A stretch of 64,000 nucleotides of DNA from Cannabis sativa (lineage: Eukaryota > Streptophyta > Magnoliopsida > Rosales > Cannabaceae): assembly GCF_029168945.1 (NCBI RefSeq), contig NC_083610.1, positions 73,523,580-73,587,579 on the forward strand, in the 5' to 3' direction. Made by a program: the position numbers and the translations under genes. Below, piece after piece: positions 39,859 through 51,913 of this stretch. The notes beneath the pieces are model-generated. The model saw only the letters and a list, made by a program, of their open reading frames with translations, was not told the origin of the DNA and did not search any database. The stretch's first letter is position 1, and the number at the start of each line of letters is the position of its first letter.

Positions 39859-40291
39859 TGTGACAGTCAGTAGTCCCGTGATCCGTAAGGGGAAATACCG
39901 GGTAAGCTGTGCAATCCCACATCGCCTGGGGAAGGTCAAGTGGGATGATTCTGAGACTGTGTAGGTATGAGACTATACAGTTGAAGATGGCTTAAATGGA
40001 TTGATTGGTACTACCTATGTCAACAAGGTACATCTTGTTTTTCGGTAGCCCATCACGAAAGAACTCCAAGGTTAAGCGTGCTTGGCCTGGGACAATTTCA
40101 GGATGGGTGACCTTCTGGGAAGTTTTCCCAGGAAGCGTGCGAGTGAGGACAAAGCACGCTGGAAACACTCGTGTTGGTTTGTAGGATCAGTCATCAATCC
40201 AGGAAGTAGCCAGAGTGGCGTACTCGTGTATAAGAGCCATTCATTCCGTGGGTGTAAGGGCCCAATGGAGGCTTGAAGCGGGGACGTTACA
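39859..40291 (+). repeat. Left LTR of the Cassandra TRIM
   Basis: Starts TGTGACAGTC and ends GACGTTACA. It has the same length as the right LTR. Confidence 0.93.
40049..40125 (+). other. 5S-rRNA-like segment in the left Cassandra LTR
   Basis: It contains CCCATCACGAAAGAACTCC, GTTAAGCGTGCTTGG and GGATGGGTGACCTTCTGGGA. These match the middle and 3' half of plant 5S rRNA, including the box A and box C internal promoter region. It lacks the 5' part of a true 5S gene and is part of the LTR, so it is not a functional rRNA gene. Confidence 0.9.
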
Positions 40292-40293
40292 AA

Positions 40294-40306
40294 TGGTATC
40301 AGAGCC
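40294..40306 (+). other. Primer-binding site of the Cassandra TRIM
   Basis: TGGTATCAGAGCC starts three bases after the left LTR. The polypurine tract AAGGGGGGG (about 40351-40359) lies just before the right LTR. Confidence 0.9.
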
Positions 40307-40363
40307 TTGACCCAGCCGGAAGTGTGGTCGACGAGGACGTCGGACCCCGTAAGGGGGGGTGAT

Positions 40364-40796
40364 TGTGACAGTCAGTAGTCCCGTGATCCGTAAGGGGAAA
40401 TACCGGGTAAGCTGTGCAATCCCACATCGCCTGGGGAAGGTCAAGTGGGATGATTCTGAGACTGTGTAGGTATGGGACTACACAGTTGAAGAGGGCTTAA
40501 ATGGATTGATTGGTACTACCTATGTCAACAAGGTGCATCTTGTTTTTCGGTAGCCCATCACGAAAGAACTCCAAAGTTAAGCGTGCTTGGCTTGGGGTAA
40601 TTTAAGGATGGGTGACCTCCTGGGAAGTTTTCCCAGGAAGCGTGCGAGTGAGGACAAAGCATGCTGGAAACACTCGTGTTGGTCTGTAGGGTCAGTCATC
40701 AATCCAGGAAGCAGCCAGAGTGGCGTACTCGTGTATAAGAGCCATTCATTCCGTGGGTGTAAGGGCCCAATGGAGGCTTGAAGCGGGGACGTTACA
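40364..40796 (+). repeat. Right LTR of the Cassandra TRIM
   Basis: Offset exactly 505 bases from the left LTR, with the same ends. The following GTCAG repeats the target site. Confidence 0.93.
40554..40630 (+). other. 5S-rRNA-like segment in the right Cassandra LTR
   Basis: Same segment as in the left LTR but slightly closer to 5S rRNA at two sites (AAGTTAAGCG and GACCTCCTGGGA). Confidence 0.9.
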
Positions 40797-42045
40797 GTCA
40801 GGACCCTAAGTGAAGTTAGATATGTTCCTAACCTAGCCAGGAACCTAATTTCACTAAGTGTTCTAGATGACCAAGGAATTGTAAGAAAAATTGAAGCCGG
40901 ACAAATGAAAATTAGTAGGGGAGCCCTAACTATCATGAAAGGACACAAAGATGGAGGCTTATACTACCTAAAAGGCACACCAGTAGTACCCTGTAACTAT
41001 ACTGCTCACAATAGCAGTGATGACTCTAATGCTATGACTTGGCACAGAAGGCTAGGGCATATTAGTGAGAAGGGCTTGCAACTAATGAGTGAACAGAAAC
41101 TCCTAGGTAAGGACAAGGTTAGTAAACTTGATTTTTGTGAGTGTTGTGTTCTTGGAAAATATCATAGACTGAAATTTTCCACTGGCACACACAACACTAA
41201 GAAAATCCTAGAGTATGTTCACAGTGGAGAACATAAAAATAAGGCTTTTTCTAAATTTACACAGTGGAGAACACTTGTTGAAAATTTAACCAATGAAAAA
41301 TTAAAAACTCTAAGGACTGACAATGGATTAGAATTTTGTAATGAGGAGTTTAACCATTATTGTAAACAAAATGGCATACAGAGACACAGGACAGTTAGGA
41401 TAACACCCCAACAGAATGGAGTTGCAGAAAGAATGAACAGAACAATACTCAACAAAGTGAGATGCTTGCTGTTACAATCAGGGTTATCCCAAGGATTCTG
41501 GGGAGAAGCAGCTTTAACAGCTGTTTATTTGATCAACAGAAGTCCATCCAGTGCAAATGGATTCAAAACTCCTAAAGAAAAATGGTCTGGTAAACCTCCT
41601 AACTTATCTAATCTTAGAGTATTTGGTTGTGCAACATATGCACACCAAAGTGTTATGAAATGTGTTTTTCTAGGGTATCCTGAGGGAGTTAAAGGTTATA
41701 GGCTTTGGGTTTGGGAACAAAGAGGTTTTAAAACCATTAATAGCAGGGATGTAATATTTAAGGAAGATGTTTTTCCATGTTTGCCTATTACATCTAACCC
41801 TACTGCAGGTACAAAAAAGACTAACAATGCAGGTAGCAATACTGAGGATAGAACTGGATCTATTCAGGTGGAACAAACAGGGAACACACCTGAATAAAAT
41901 CAGGAAGAACAGGTTCAGGTGGAACCTGGGGACCAGGTTCAGGTGGAACCTGATGTTGACAACACTGGCCTTATTGATGAAGGGACTCAAGAAGACGGGA
42001 GATTATCAATTGGTCAGGGACAGAGGCAGAAGGGTACCAAGACCT
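40797..42045 (+). pseudogene. copia pol: GAG-pre-integrase and internally deleted integrase
   Basis: Continuing after the TRIM, the frame shows the end of protease, then GAG-pre-integrase with WHRRLGHISEKGL and CECCVLGKYHRLKF. The integrase core follows with RTDNGLEF (second catalytic Asp) and QNGVAERMNRT (catalytic Glu). The stretch that normally holds the first catalytic Asp is missing: the sequence jumps from EYVHS to the region before FSKFTQW at about 41220-41240. A smaller gap follows CATYAHQS near 41650. The frame stops at 41895 and is cut at 42046 by another LTR. The element was therefore integrase-deficient even before the later insertion. Confidence 0.85.
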
Positions 42046-43909
42046 TGTTGGGTTTTGTGCCCTAAATAAAACCCATTTCAATATAATCAGATTTACTTAT
42101 TAATAAAGATCAGAAATAACATTTTATGCTGCATGGTTCACATGATTTATTTCATGATTATATATATATATATATAATGTATGAATTCTATTTAAGTCCA
42201 GAACATATGAATTTGTTAATGATTATAGTGTTGTCTGCACAGTGGAATATAATCTTAATTGTATGTTTGAAAGTTTATTCCCTGATTTGTTAGAACACTG
42301 GATTTAGACTGACATGGTATAATCAGCGATAAGTATTCTTACACCTTGGAAAAGTGTTATGTCCTTTCTAGGACATTGGTAAAGTTTACCAGTATCGGAT
42401 GTATGGAGTATACATCGGAAGGGACCGATATTGAACTTTGATTAGATATATTAGAATTTACCGTAATATCTATTCAATTCAATATCACATGTTGATCCTA
42501 GATCAAATGATCTTAATCCTAATATGATTAGGTTCAATCTCAAGAATGTTATTCGTGTTCTTTGATTTGTTAGTTAAGCCTACTTTTGGGTCAGGGTGAT
42601 ACGTACATTTTAGGAACACGATAGAGCAATTGAGTGGGAGCGCTAACATAAATATGGAATCTATAGCTTCTATTTAGCGAATAGAAAGTAAAGGATGATT
42701 TCCTTCGAGCTTAACCAAACGAAAATAAATGGTGGAGTACTCATTTCACTTAGCTAAAATATCATTTAGGGTTAAGTGTTTTAAGGATAAAATACATTGT
42801 AGGGTGTTACGGTAATTTAATCCCTTTACAAGTGTAAATCATCTATATAGAGGATCATTGATCAAATTAGGATTATAACAATGGATAACTAATGACGTAT
42901 CTATATCGTGGAACATATAGAGCGTTCTATATGACTGAGAGTGCAATTCCGAGTTCTAAGAGTGGATTCAATAAGGAATTAATAAGTTAGGGAATTTACT
43001 TGGTAAATTCGGTTTGACTTATCGGAAGCTCGGTTATATAGACCCATGGTCCCCATACTAGTTGAGACCATACTGCTTGTAAGACTCAGTTAATTGATTT
43101 TAATTAATCAATTGTAATTCTAAAAGTTAGACTATGTCTACTTTATGAATTTTCACTAAGCAAGGGCGAAATTGTAAAGAAAAGAGATTCTAGGTTTATT
43201 TATTAATTAAGATACTTTATATGTCTAAATTGATAAATATATTAAATGGCAATATTATTTAATAATAACTTTTAAGTTATTAAATAATTAGAATTGGCAT
43301 TTGAATGGTTAAATTGAAAAATTGGCATTTTTGAGAAAATGGGAATGGAAAATAACAAAATGGGAAAGTTACAAAGTGAGGCCCAATTTCCTTATATGGG
43401 CCGCCCACTATGCATAGGCTTTTACCATTTTATTTTTCCATTATTTTAATGCCACACAATTCTAACCTAAACCTAGAGGGCATTCTATAAATAGAAAGTA
43501 ATGGCTTCAGGAAACAACACACAATTGCATCTCATTCGTTTCAGAGAGAAATCCTGAGCCACCACTTTCCTCTCTCTTTTCTTCTCTTCTAAATTTCGAA
43601 ATCCCTTGAGTGATAGAGTAGTGCCCACACACATCAAGTGGTACCTCAATCATAGTATGTAAGACTATGGAAGATCAGCATCAAAGAAGGAGAGAAAGAG
43701 ATCCAGATTCAGATCTTGATTATGCTCTGCTACAGAAAGGAATCAAGGGCTAGAGATCTGAATGGAAGGAGTCATTATATTCCGCTGCACCCAATGTAAG
43801 GTTTTCTTAAACTCTTATGTGTTTATTTCATTATTTTAGAATTTATATTAGGGTGTTAATCAAACATACTTGGTAGTAAATCTGGATCCTCGTAAAATAA
43901 TTTCCAACA
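42046..43909 (+). repeat. Large LTR (1.86 kb) of a retrotransposon inserted in the copia element
   Basis: It has perfect inverted termini TGTTGG..CCAACA and is followed by a primer-binding site. A TATA box TATAAATA lies at 43486-43493, and the downstream U5-like part is CT-rich. LTRs this long with an adjoining non-coding leader are typical of LARD-like or large copia elements. The partner LTR is outside the window, so the family remains open. Confidence 0.72.
43486..43493 (+). promoter_or_regulatory. TATA box of the large LTR
   Basis: TATAAATA inside CATTCTATAAATAGAAAG, about 420 bases before the LTR end. This is a standard position for an LTR promoter. Confidence 0.6.
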
Positions 43910-43911
43910 AC

Positions 43912-43924
43912 TGGCACCAGAGCC
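43912..43924 (+). other. Primer-binding site of the large-LTR element
   Basis: TGGCACCAGAGCC begins two bases after the LTR end. It matches the tRNA-Met-type site TGGTATCAGAGCC at 11 of 13 bases. Confidence 0.65.
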
Positions 43925-44621
43925 ATGGTAATGATTTACTTTCATGAAATATGAATTAAAACGATGTTTTGTGTTGATTTGGATGATTTCATGTTGGTTT
44001 ATGTGCTTATGTGATGAATGTATGTGTTGTACGAAATTTTTCCATGAAATATATTTTTTCTATTTTTTATAATATTTTATTTGGATTCCTTGTGAAAAAT
44101 TAAGCAATTTTTCTTTTTACGGAACTCGATTCCGATAAAAATTGCAAAAGTTATGAATTTTGGAAAATCGCGATTCAAGGCTGTCGAGTGGGTGCATCAA
44201 TTGCGAAGTTTGTGGTTTTTTCCCCAAAAATCCAATTTATGTATGCGATTGTTTCCCAAAATCCGATATTTCCAATTTTAGATTTTTCCAATTTGAAATA
44301 TTTCCTTTTTTTTTAAATATTTCCATTTTGGAATATTTCTAATTTTAAATATTTCCTATTATCGTAAGATTTAAAAATTTGTTAACTTCTTTAATATTTA
44401 TATATTATTTAATTATAAGATTAGATATTTTGATATTTAACATATTTTAAATTAAAAGATAACTATGTATTTTTTATTTAAAATATTATATTTAAATTAT
44501 CTTATATGACAAATTAAATAATTAATAAATTTGAAATTAACATAGATATTTTTATAGATACACTTACCATAATATTTTTAAATTCAAAATTTGTTATTTT
44601 GTTAAATATTTAATTATTTAT
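43925..44621 (+). other. Non-coding leader of the large-LTR element
   Basis: AT-rich leader with no open frame of note. It is cut at 44622 by the Tat LTR, and the rest of the element would lie beyond the window. Confidence 0.6.
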
Positions 44622-45367
44622 TGTTGCCCCTGATTTGCCCAATATACGTGGACCAACCGGACAAGGACACGTTGACCAAAAGATCTTAACATTTAAATTA
44701 ATTGCTAAGTCTTACTGAAGAAAGGCGTCTTCTGAGACCTACCTCCCGGAGAAGGCATCCGGAGCCCCCTATGCTCCCGGAGGCCTAATTAACATCAAAG
44801 CATCTCCGCGAGGTGTTAGGCTTCCCCTGAGCAGTCATCTCACATTTAATGCCGCATGGGAGGAAACGTGTTGGGACTACCACACGCAATAAAGTCTGAC
44901 GACACGACCCCCAATCTGCACCTACGAAGCTATGATCACTTAAGTCTATTGACGGCTACACTGTGAAGAGTCACGTCAGTCAAAAGGCAATAAGGACATT
45001 CCACATAAAAACCCTACAACACCTAGGAATTTCACCATGCATTACCCATGGTATATTCATTGGGAATACCCAACTTTATGGATAGTTACTGAAATACATG
45101 TACTATAATCCTATGAATCACCCCACCAAAAACACTATAAATACCCCCTCAAAGTTCATTAAATGGGGTCGAGAATTTTGGGTTGCATAAGTGCAAGAAG
45201 AGTAAATACTCACTAAGAACATTCTCTGTATTTAATACACTCATAAATACACAGACTCGTGGATTAAGGCTCATTAACGCCCCAACCACGTAAAAATCCT
45301 TCTCTTAATTTCTTACAGCTCTTTAATCTTCTATCATTTTATTGGTTGCCGAAAACCTCGGTCAACA
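44622..45367 (+). repeat. 5' LTR of the Tat element
   Basis: TGTTGCCCC..GGTCAACA, 746 bp, with TATA box TATAAATA at 45136-45143. It is followed after three bases by the putative primer-binding site. Confidence 0.82.
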
Positions 45368-45370
45368 TTT

Positions 45371-45389
45371 TGGTGCTTTCATTGAGAGC
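45371..45389 (+). other. Putative primer-binding site of the Tat element
   Basis: TGGTGCTTTCATTGAGAGC lies three bases after the LTR, where a primer-binding site is expected. The matching tRNA was not identified. Confidence 0.6.
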
Positions 45390-45421
45390 TGAAGAAAGCT
45401 TCTATAAACACACTTTACATT

Positions 45422-47626
45422 ATGGCAATGGTGGAAACTAGAAGCACCCGTCAACCTCGCCCTCTAGAAGATGCTCAAGACCTGAATGAGGAAGATGTAG
45501 CCTCAAGAGCAGCTGAGGGCTCTGAGGAAGAAGAAGGAATTCCTGATGATGATTACGAGGGAAACCTCGATGAGTACGCCTACGATGAAGGAAGTTACTC
45601 AGAGCTGGTGCTTCTAAGATAGAAGGCTGTCGATCATGAAGCTGAGATCGCAGCCCAAAAAGCACAAAACCAAAAAATGCAAGAGGCAATGCTGGCCATG
45701 CAAAAAGCCATGGAGGCGGCTGGCATCCACGTGCATCCCAAGGCAATGACTGCTGGGCGTCGCAAGGAACCAGAGGAATCCTCGCCTAGTACCCAACAGC
45801 AGAAGTCTAGGGAACCTAGCCCTATAAGGTATCCCGCTGAAGGGAACCAAAAGAAAAACCCTACCTCTACCCCTGGGAGAAAGAAAAAGGTGCAGGATCC
45901 GCGAAAGGTCCGCTCTGATTTCCCAAAAGGGAAAGGTCCGCAGAGGGGCAAACTCCAAAAAGGGAGTATTGGCCCTCAGGATCGAGAGGACCGAAAAAGC
46001 GTTTCCATGCACCAGGAGCCCGGAGGTAGAGGGAGAAGAGGACAGAGATGTCCTCCCGTCGATTTGAGAAATCAAATCAATGGGAATCAAGGTGACCACC
46101 GTGATCACCTTGAACAAAAGAAGTACGGACCCGCGGTCTCCACGGGAACGCTGAATGAAGGAATCATGGCGGAACTCGCCATACTCCGAAAAGATATCGC
46201 CCAAGTCTCCCGGAGACAGAAAGGGGACGACTCTGACTCAGACTATGAGGACCGGGAGCCGTGTGCTAAGCACATCCTGGAAGTAGAGCTCCCCAAGAAC
46301 TTTAAGATGCCCGAAATGGCAGCTTACACCGGGAACTCCGATCCAAGCGACCACTTGTCGCGGTTTAACTGTGTCATGACGGTCATGAGAGTCAGCAATG
46401 ACGCAAAATGTCTGTGCTTCCCGCTTACTCTAAGCGAGTCCGTGGAGGAATGGTTCAAGAAGCTGGAACCAGGATCCGTGGGCTGTTGGAATAAGTTACA
46501 GACCAACTTTCGGAGACAGTTTGTCGCCGCAAGAAAGGTCAACCTGGAGGTCAGTGCCTTGACTAACATCAAGCAGCTGCTTACAGAGACCTTGAAAAAT
46601 TATATAAAGAGGTTCTGAGAGGAAGCCTCAAAAACCAAGAAAGTTGATGACGGACAACAGCTTGCCCTTCTCCAGGCAGGCATCCGTACAGGGACTTCAT
46701 TCTGGAACGAACTACAACAGGAAGGAGCCGCAAACCTTCAGGACTTCTTGAAAAGAGTCCAAAAATACATCAACCTCGAAGAGGCCCAAATAGTGGCCTA
46801 TGGAGGATACTATCCCACCGGAATAGCAGGATATATGCCTGGAGCCCCGCCGTCGGATACTGTCCCGACTGCGACTCCACCAATGAGCGGCATACAATTC
46901 TCTGCTACTCCCGGATACAGTCAGGGCCAGGCCTTGGCCCCCGCATCGTCCCATTTTGGAAATCCCTCATGGATAAATGGACAAGCTCCCTTGCACTTTG
47001 CTCCAACCGCCAGCCTGGCAGGTCCTTCCCAGGGCTCAAGGAGTTCACGATCCTCCAAAGGTAGCACCCGGACGGAGGAGGAACGCCAAAAGAGGGAGTA
47101 CACTCCACAGTACACCCAGTACACGGAGTTGACAGACTCCCAAAAGCGTGTGTACTTTGCTACTAGGCAAAATACGCACTACCGGAGACCACCTCCCTTG
47201 TACAAGGATAGCTCCCGGAGGGATCCTAACAAAAGATGCGAGTACCACAACGACATTGGGCATAACACCAATGAATGTAAAAATCTCAAGGATGAGATTG
47301 AAAACCTAATCCGACTGGGGCACCTCTATGAGTGGATCAAGAATCGGCTGCCTCACCTTAATTCGGGTCAGGCGGCAGGGGTTGTGCCGCAGGGAGCGCC
47401 AAGGGGTGCAGCAGGAGTATTGGCTCTAGTTGTCCCTATCGGAGATGCCCAGCATATCCCCGGCCTGCCACCCAGACCCAATGGGAGAGTGGCCATGATC
47501 TCAGGGGGACCCCATATTGGAGGAACTACCCGCAAAGAATTGAAGCGGTATGCGGGGGCCGTGAAGCACAATGAGGTTTGGGAGGTTACTCAACTCCCAG
47601 CTCAAAGGCCCCGGCTGATGGATTAA
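45422..47626 (+). pseudogene. Tat gag
   Basis: It begins MAMVETRSTRQPRPL with an acidic segment, then a coiled stretch (EIAAQKAQNQKMQEAM), a long basic region, and a retrotransposon gag core with FKMPEMAAYTGNSDPSDHL and a WF..L motif (about 46300-46620). A Tyr/Pro/Ser-rich part follows, then a knuckle-like CEYHNDIGHNTNEC at about 47238. In-frame nonsense codons occur at 45620 (TAG), 46616 (TGA) and 47624 (TAA), all within one continuous frame. Gag would form the particle. It cannot be made full-length here. Confidence 0.85.
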
Positions 47627-50600
47627 CCCATCACGTTCACGGAAGAAGACGCCAAAACTGTGCGTTTTCCCACCATGATCCGCTGGTCATAGAGACCCCC
47701 ATCGCCAATAAAGTGGTGGCCAGAGTCTTGATTGACAACGGAAGTTCCGTGAATCTACTTTTTAAGGAGGCCTTCACTACAATAGGCCTGACGGACCGAG
47801 ACCTCTCACCCAGTGGTTCCCAACTCACAGGGTTTAACGGAACGACGCTCATCCCAATGGGGAAAGTAAGACTTCCTGTCACCTTATGCCCAGACACCCC
47901 CCTAAGCACATTCAAATACTGTACTTTCGTGGTGGTGGACTGCCCGACCGCTTACAACGCGATCCTCGGCCGACCGGCCCTGGTAGATTTCGGTGCAGTC
48001 ACGTCCATACGACACTTGTGCTTAAAGTTCCCTACCCAGGAAGCTGGAATAGGGACGGTGAGAGGAAATTAGGGGGAGGCAAGGCAATGTTACAACGTTG
48101 CAACCCACCTGCCCGTACTGATGGTCCGGGAAACCATTGAGCCAGAAATGGCTGCAGAAGATGAGTTGGATCCCCGAGTGGGGTCTGAAAAAATTGTAGA
48201 ACCAATGGAGGATGTCGAGGAGATATCAGTGTGCGACCTCGACTCCTCTAAAGTACTCTGGCTGGGAAAGAGCCTAGATCCGGAGGAAAAAGAAAAAATA
48301 ATAGAAACACTGAAGGGCGCCATCGAAATTTTTGCATGGCGCCAAGAGGACATGACCGGCATAAGTTCCCATGTCATCACCCACGTCCTCAACGTCAACC
48401 CGGACATGCCGCCAGTAACAAAAGCGACGTCCCCTCGATTCAGTAAAGGTCGAAGCCTTAGAGAAAGAGGTGGACAAGCTCCTGACAAACAGCATGATCC
48501 GCGATGTGTACCCGGAATGGCTAGCCAATCCGGTCCTGGTGCCAAAGCCGAACGGGACTTGGCGAGTTTGTATAGATTTCACTGATCTAAACAAAGCTTG
48601 TTCGAAGGACTGCTTCCCGCTACCCAGGATCGACCAGATGGTAGATGCCACTTTCGGATTCAAACTACTGTCCTTCATGGACGCCTACGCCGGGTACAAC
48701 CAAATAAAGATGCACACGGCGGACCAAGAGTGCACTAGCTTCAGGACCGATAAGGGGGTATACTGCTACCTGGTCATGCCTTTCGGACTGAAGAACGCTG
48801 GTGCGACCTACCAAAGAATGGTCAACTGGATGTTCAAAGGCCTCTTGGGGCGAAACATGGAGGTGTACGTGGACGATATGCTCGTCAAGTCTAAAGCATG
48901 CAATAGCCATGCAGACGACTTAGAAGAGTATTTTGAAGTAGTCCGGAGATACGGCATGAAGCTCAACCCAAAGAAATGCACCTTTGGGGTCAAGTCAGGA
49001 AAGTTCCTGGGCTTCATCGTCAGCCAAAGGGGGATTGAGGCTAACCCAGAAAAAATCCAAGCTCTCCTGAGCATGCCATCCCCCAAGAAGCATAAAGACG
49101 TGCAGAGCCTAACCGGAAAGGTCGCTGCCCTGAGCCGTTTTATCTCTTGGTCTACAGACAAGTGCATCCCCTTCTTCAACATATTGAAGAAGTGCCAAAA
49201 ATTTGAATGGTCGGACGAGTGCGAGGAGGCATTCAAAAAGTTGAAAGAGCACATGGCCAAGCCTCCGATCCTGTCAAAACCCGTTCTCGGAGAGGACCTA
49301 TTCCTATATCTGGCCGTCTCCGAACACGCGGTCAGCGCTGCCCTAGTCCGGGAAGAAGAGAAAACTCAGCATCCCGTGTACTACGTCAGCAAGCGCATGA
49401 TAGGAGCGGAGACGCGGTACCCCATTATTGAAAAACTAGTTTTTTGCCTCCTAATGGCCTCAAGGAAGTTAAGGCCGTATTTCCAAGCACACCCGATTAA
49501 GGTACTGACCAATCACCCGCTCCAGCAAGTCCTGCAAAAGCCAGAAGCATCCGGAAGGCTCCTCAAATGTGTAATGGAGTTAAGTCAATTCGACTTACAC
49601 TACATCCCCTGCATCTCCATAAAAGGCCAAGCCTTGGCGGACTTCATCACCTAATGCAATGAAGCCGAGGCAACTGCGAGTGCGTCGGTACCATTGGTCC
49701 CCATATGGAGGGTGTTTGTGGACGGGGCCTCCAATGAAAATGGATCCGGAGCGGGGGTTGCGATGATATCCCCGACCAGACTTTGACACCAGGCAGCCTT
49801 ACGGTTCGACTTCTCAGCTTCAAACAACGAGGCCGAATATGAAGCCTTGATAGCAGGGCTGAGATTAGCAAAGGCCGTAGGGGCCAAAAGAGTAGAGGTC
49901 TACAGCGACTCCCAGTTGGTCGTAAATCAGATATCGGGAGAGTACCAAACACGCGGCGAGCGAGTGGCCGCATATGTAACAATAGTCCGGGAGCTGCTCC
50001 ACGAGTTCACGGACTACAAAGTAGAAAGAATCCCCCGAGAAAAGAACGCTCACGCGGACTGTCTGGCTAAGTTAGCTTTAGATAGTAAAATCGAAGGGCT
50101 GGGGGTGGTACCCGTGGAACGCTTGGTAGAGCCAAGCATCAAAGTAAAAGAGGCCATAATAACGGATGGGCAAGAACCCAACTGGATGGTCCCCATCATA
50201 GAATACATAACGAAATGTGAGTTGCCCCAAGAAAGGGCACTGTCTAGAAAAATTCAGTATCAGGCTCATCATTATGTAATGATGGATCAAATTCTCTACC
50301 GAAGAGGACTCAGCATGCCTTATTTAAGGTGTGTATCGGACCCTGAAGCTAGACAAATTATGCTAGAGGTCCACGAAGGGTTCTGTGGAGATCATACAGG
50401 AGGACCCAGTCTCTCAAAGAAAATATTGAGACAGGGATACTTCTGGCCAACAATGAAAAAAGATTGCATAGACTACGTCCAAAAGTGTGATTCGTGCCAA
50501 AGGTTCGCGAACATACCGAGAGCTCCTCCCAATGAAATTACCCTGATGACTAGTCCCTGGCCCTTCGCGGTTTGGGGAATAGATCTTATTGGGTCCCTGC

Positions 50601-51418
50601 CAACAGGAAAGGGAGGAGTAAAGTATGCAATAGTAGCAGTAGACTACTTCACCAAATGGATGGAGGCTGAGCCAATGAAGACTATAACTGCTAAAAAAGA
50701 ATTAGACTTTGTTATAAAAAACATAGTGTGTCGATATGACTTGCCTCACAAAATAGTCTCTGACAATGGAAAGCAATTTTATTGCGAAGAGTTTACTGAC
50801 TTCTGCAACCAACACAAAGTAGTAAAAAGCTTCTCCGCAGTGGCAAGGCCGCAAACGAACGGACAAGCAGAAGCAGTCAATAAAATCCTAAAGGTCACCC
50901 TAAAGAAAAAGCTGCTGGCCTGCAAAAACAACTAGCCCGAAGAGTTGCCAAGAGTGTTATGGGCCTACCGAACAACCCCTAAAACCACGACCGGCCACTC
51001 GCCTTTCTCAATGGCGTACGATTGTGAAGCGATGGTCCCGGTAGAAACGTTATTCCCGTCCCACAGGAGAACGACTTTTGATCCAGCCACAAATCAAGCT
51101 TTACTACAAGAAGCGCTGGATCAAGTTGAAGAGCTCCGGGACGAGTCACAAATACGGATGGCAGCTTATCAAAAGAAGGTGACCAAATATTTTAACTCCA
51201 AAGTTAAAAACAGAAAATTCGCTATTGGGGATATAGTCTTAACAAGAGTCTTCCCAGCCACCCAGAACCCGGAGTGGGGTTACTTGGGCCAAATTGGGAA
51301 GGACCATATGAAATCGAGGACGAAATCGCCTCAGGCACTTATAAGCTAAAAAGGATGGATGGAACCATTGTGCCAAGGGCCTGGAACGCCGATCACGTCA
51401 GAAAATATTACCAATAGT
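47627..51418 (+). pseudogene. Tat pol: protease, RT, RNase H, second RNase H, integrase
   Basis: Protease: VLIDNGSSVNLLF (DNG variant usual in Tat) and AILGRPAL, about 47720-47985. RT: VCIDFTDLNKAC and YVDDMLVKS (48865-48895), followed by RNase H to about 49650. Second RNase H: FVDGASNENGSGAGVAM (49725) with the EAEYEAL and DSQLVV motifs. Integrase: zinc region H..H..CDSC at about 50370-50505, catalytic residues in [15 protein letters not shown] and NGQAEAVN, then a tail to 51418. Breaks: a one-base loss at 47669-47671, TAG at 48069, a frame change near 48440, TAA at 49652, a stop near 49785, TAG at 50933 and a frame change near 51295. Confidence 0.87.
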
Positions 51419-51913
51419 CCAAAGTATAACTTAGGCTTTGTTTAAAGGGTTTGTACCGTCTAAGTGTATGCAGCCTCTGTATTTAAAAAAAAACTGAGTG
51501 CCTTAAAAGCAAAGTTTCTATGCCACTCAGGGGGGGTACTAGGGCATACCACACAGACAGACAAAAAACAGGCCAAGTAAAACATCCTGACCCAAAGGGC
51601 AGGTCCAAAAAGAAAAAAAGTATGCACAAAAAAAAAAGAGCATATATATAAACATCCTGACCCAAAGGGCAGGTCCAAAAAAGGAAAATATGTGCATCAA
51701 ATATGATCATATATATATATAAAAATCCTAGCCCTAAAGGCAGGTCAAAAAATAATTATAAATATATACAAAGGGCCCGGGGACAGGCCTTAACCATTGT
51801 TTCCCCTTAGAAAATAAAACAGCTATGTAAATAAAGATTGTCTTAAATAAAAGAGAATTAGCTGTAAGTAAAAAAAAAAAGATAAGAAAAATCTGGGTTG
51901 TATTCAAAACGGC
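51419..51913. other. Spacer between Tat pol and antisense ORF, with tandem repeats
   Basis: Non-coding. It contains about three copies of a roughly 70-base unit beginning CATCCTGACCCAAAGGGCAG at 51583 and 51653, with a diverged third copy near 51725. Confidence 0.7.
51581..51760. repeat. Tandem repeat of about 70 bp in the Tat spacer
   Basis: Units start at 51581, 51651 and 51723. The first 30 bases of units one and two are identical; the third is changed. They are separated by A-rich and (AT)n runs. Confidence 0.85.

Larger units (their letters stand above)
39859..40796 (+). mobile_element. Complete Cassandra TRIM retrotransposon
   Basis: Two 433-bp LTRs (39859-40291 and 40364-40796) flank a 72-bp internal region holding a tRNA-Met primer-binding site and a G-rich polypurine tract, with no coding capacity. 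It is bounded by an exact 5-bp target duplication GTCAG (39854-39858 and 40797-40801). Each LTR contains a segment derived from 5S rRNA, the defining feature of Cassandra. By hand count the LTRs differ at 14 of 433 positions, 12 of them transitions. It sits in the protease region of the copia element. Transposition would have needed enzymes from another element. Confidence 0.95.
37648..42045 (+). mobile_element. Ty1/copia retrotransposon, left part (interrupted)
   Basis: It consists of the 5' LTR, primer-binding site, gag, protease, GAG-pre-integrase and part of integrase. A Cassandra TRIM is inserted at 39858/39859 and a larger LTR element cuts it at 42046. Reverse transcriptase, RNase H and the 3' LTR are not in the window; they would lie beyond the stack of later insertions. 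The gag-pol frame before and after the TRIM agrees exactly once the 938-base insert and 5-base duplication are subtracted. The frame was therefore still open at that point when the TRIM arrived. Confidence 0.85.

Noticed and set aside
40049..40125. 5S rRNA gene
   Set aside because: Only the middle and 3' half resemble 5S rRNA, and the segment is embedded in a Cassandra LTR that also occurs 505 bases later. It is LTR sequence, not an rRNA gene.
45614..46204. Minus-strand frame opposite Tat gag
   Set aside because: Shadow of the plus-strand gag. The known Tat antisense gene lies elsewhere (after pol).
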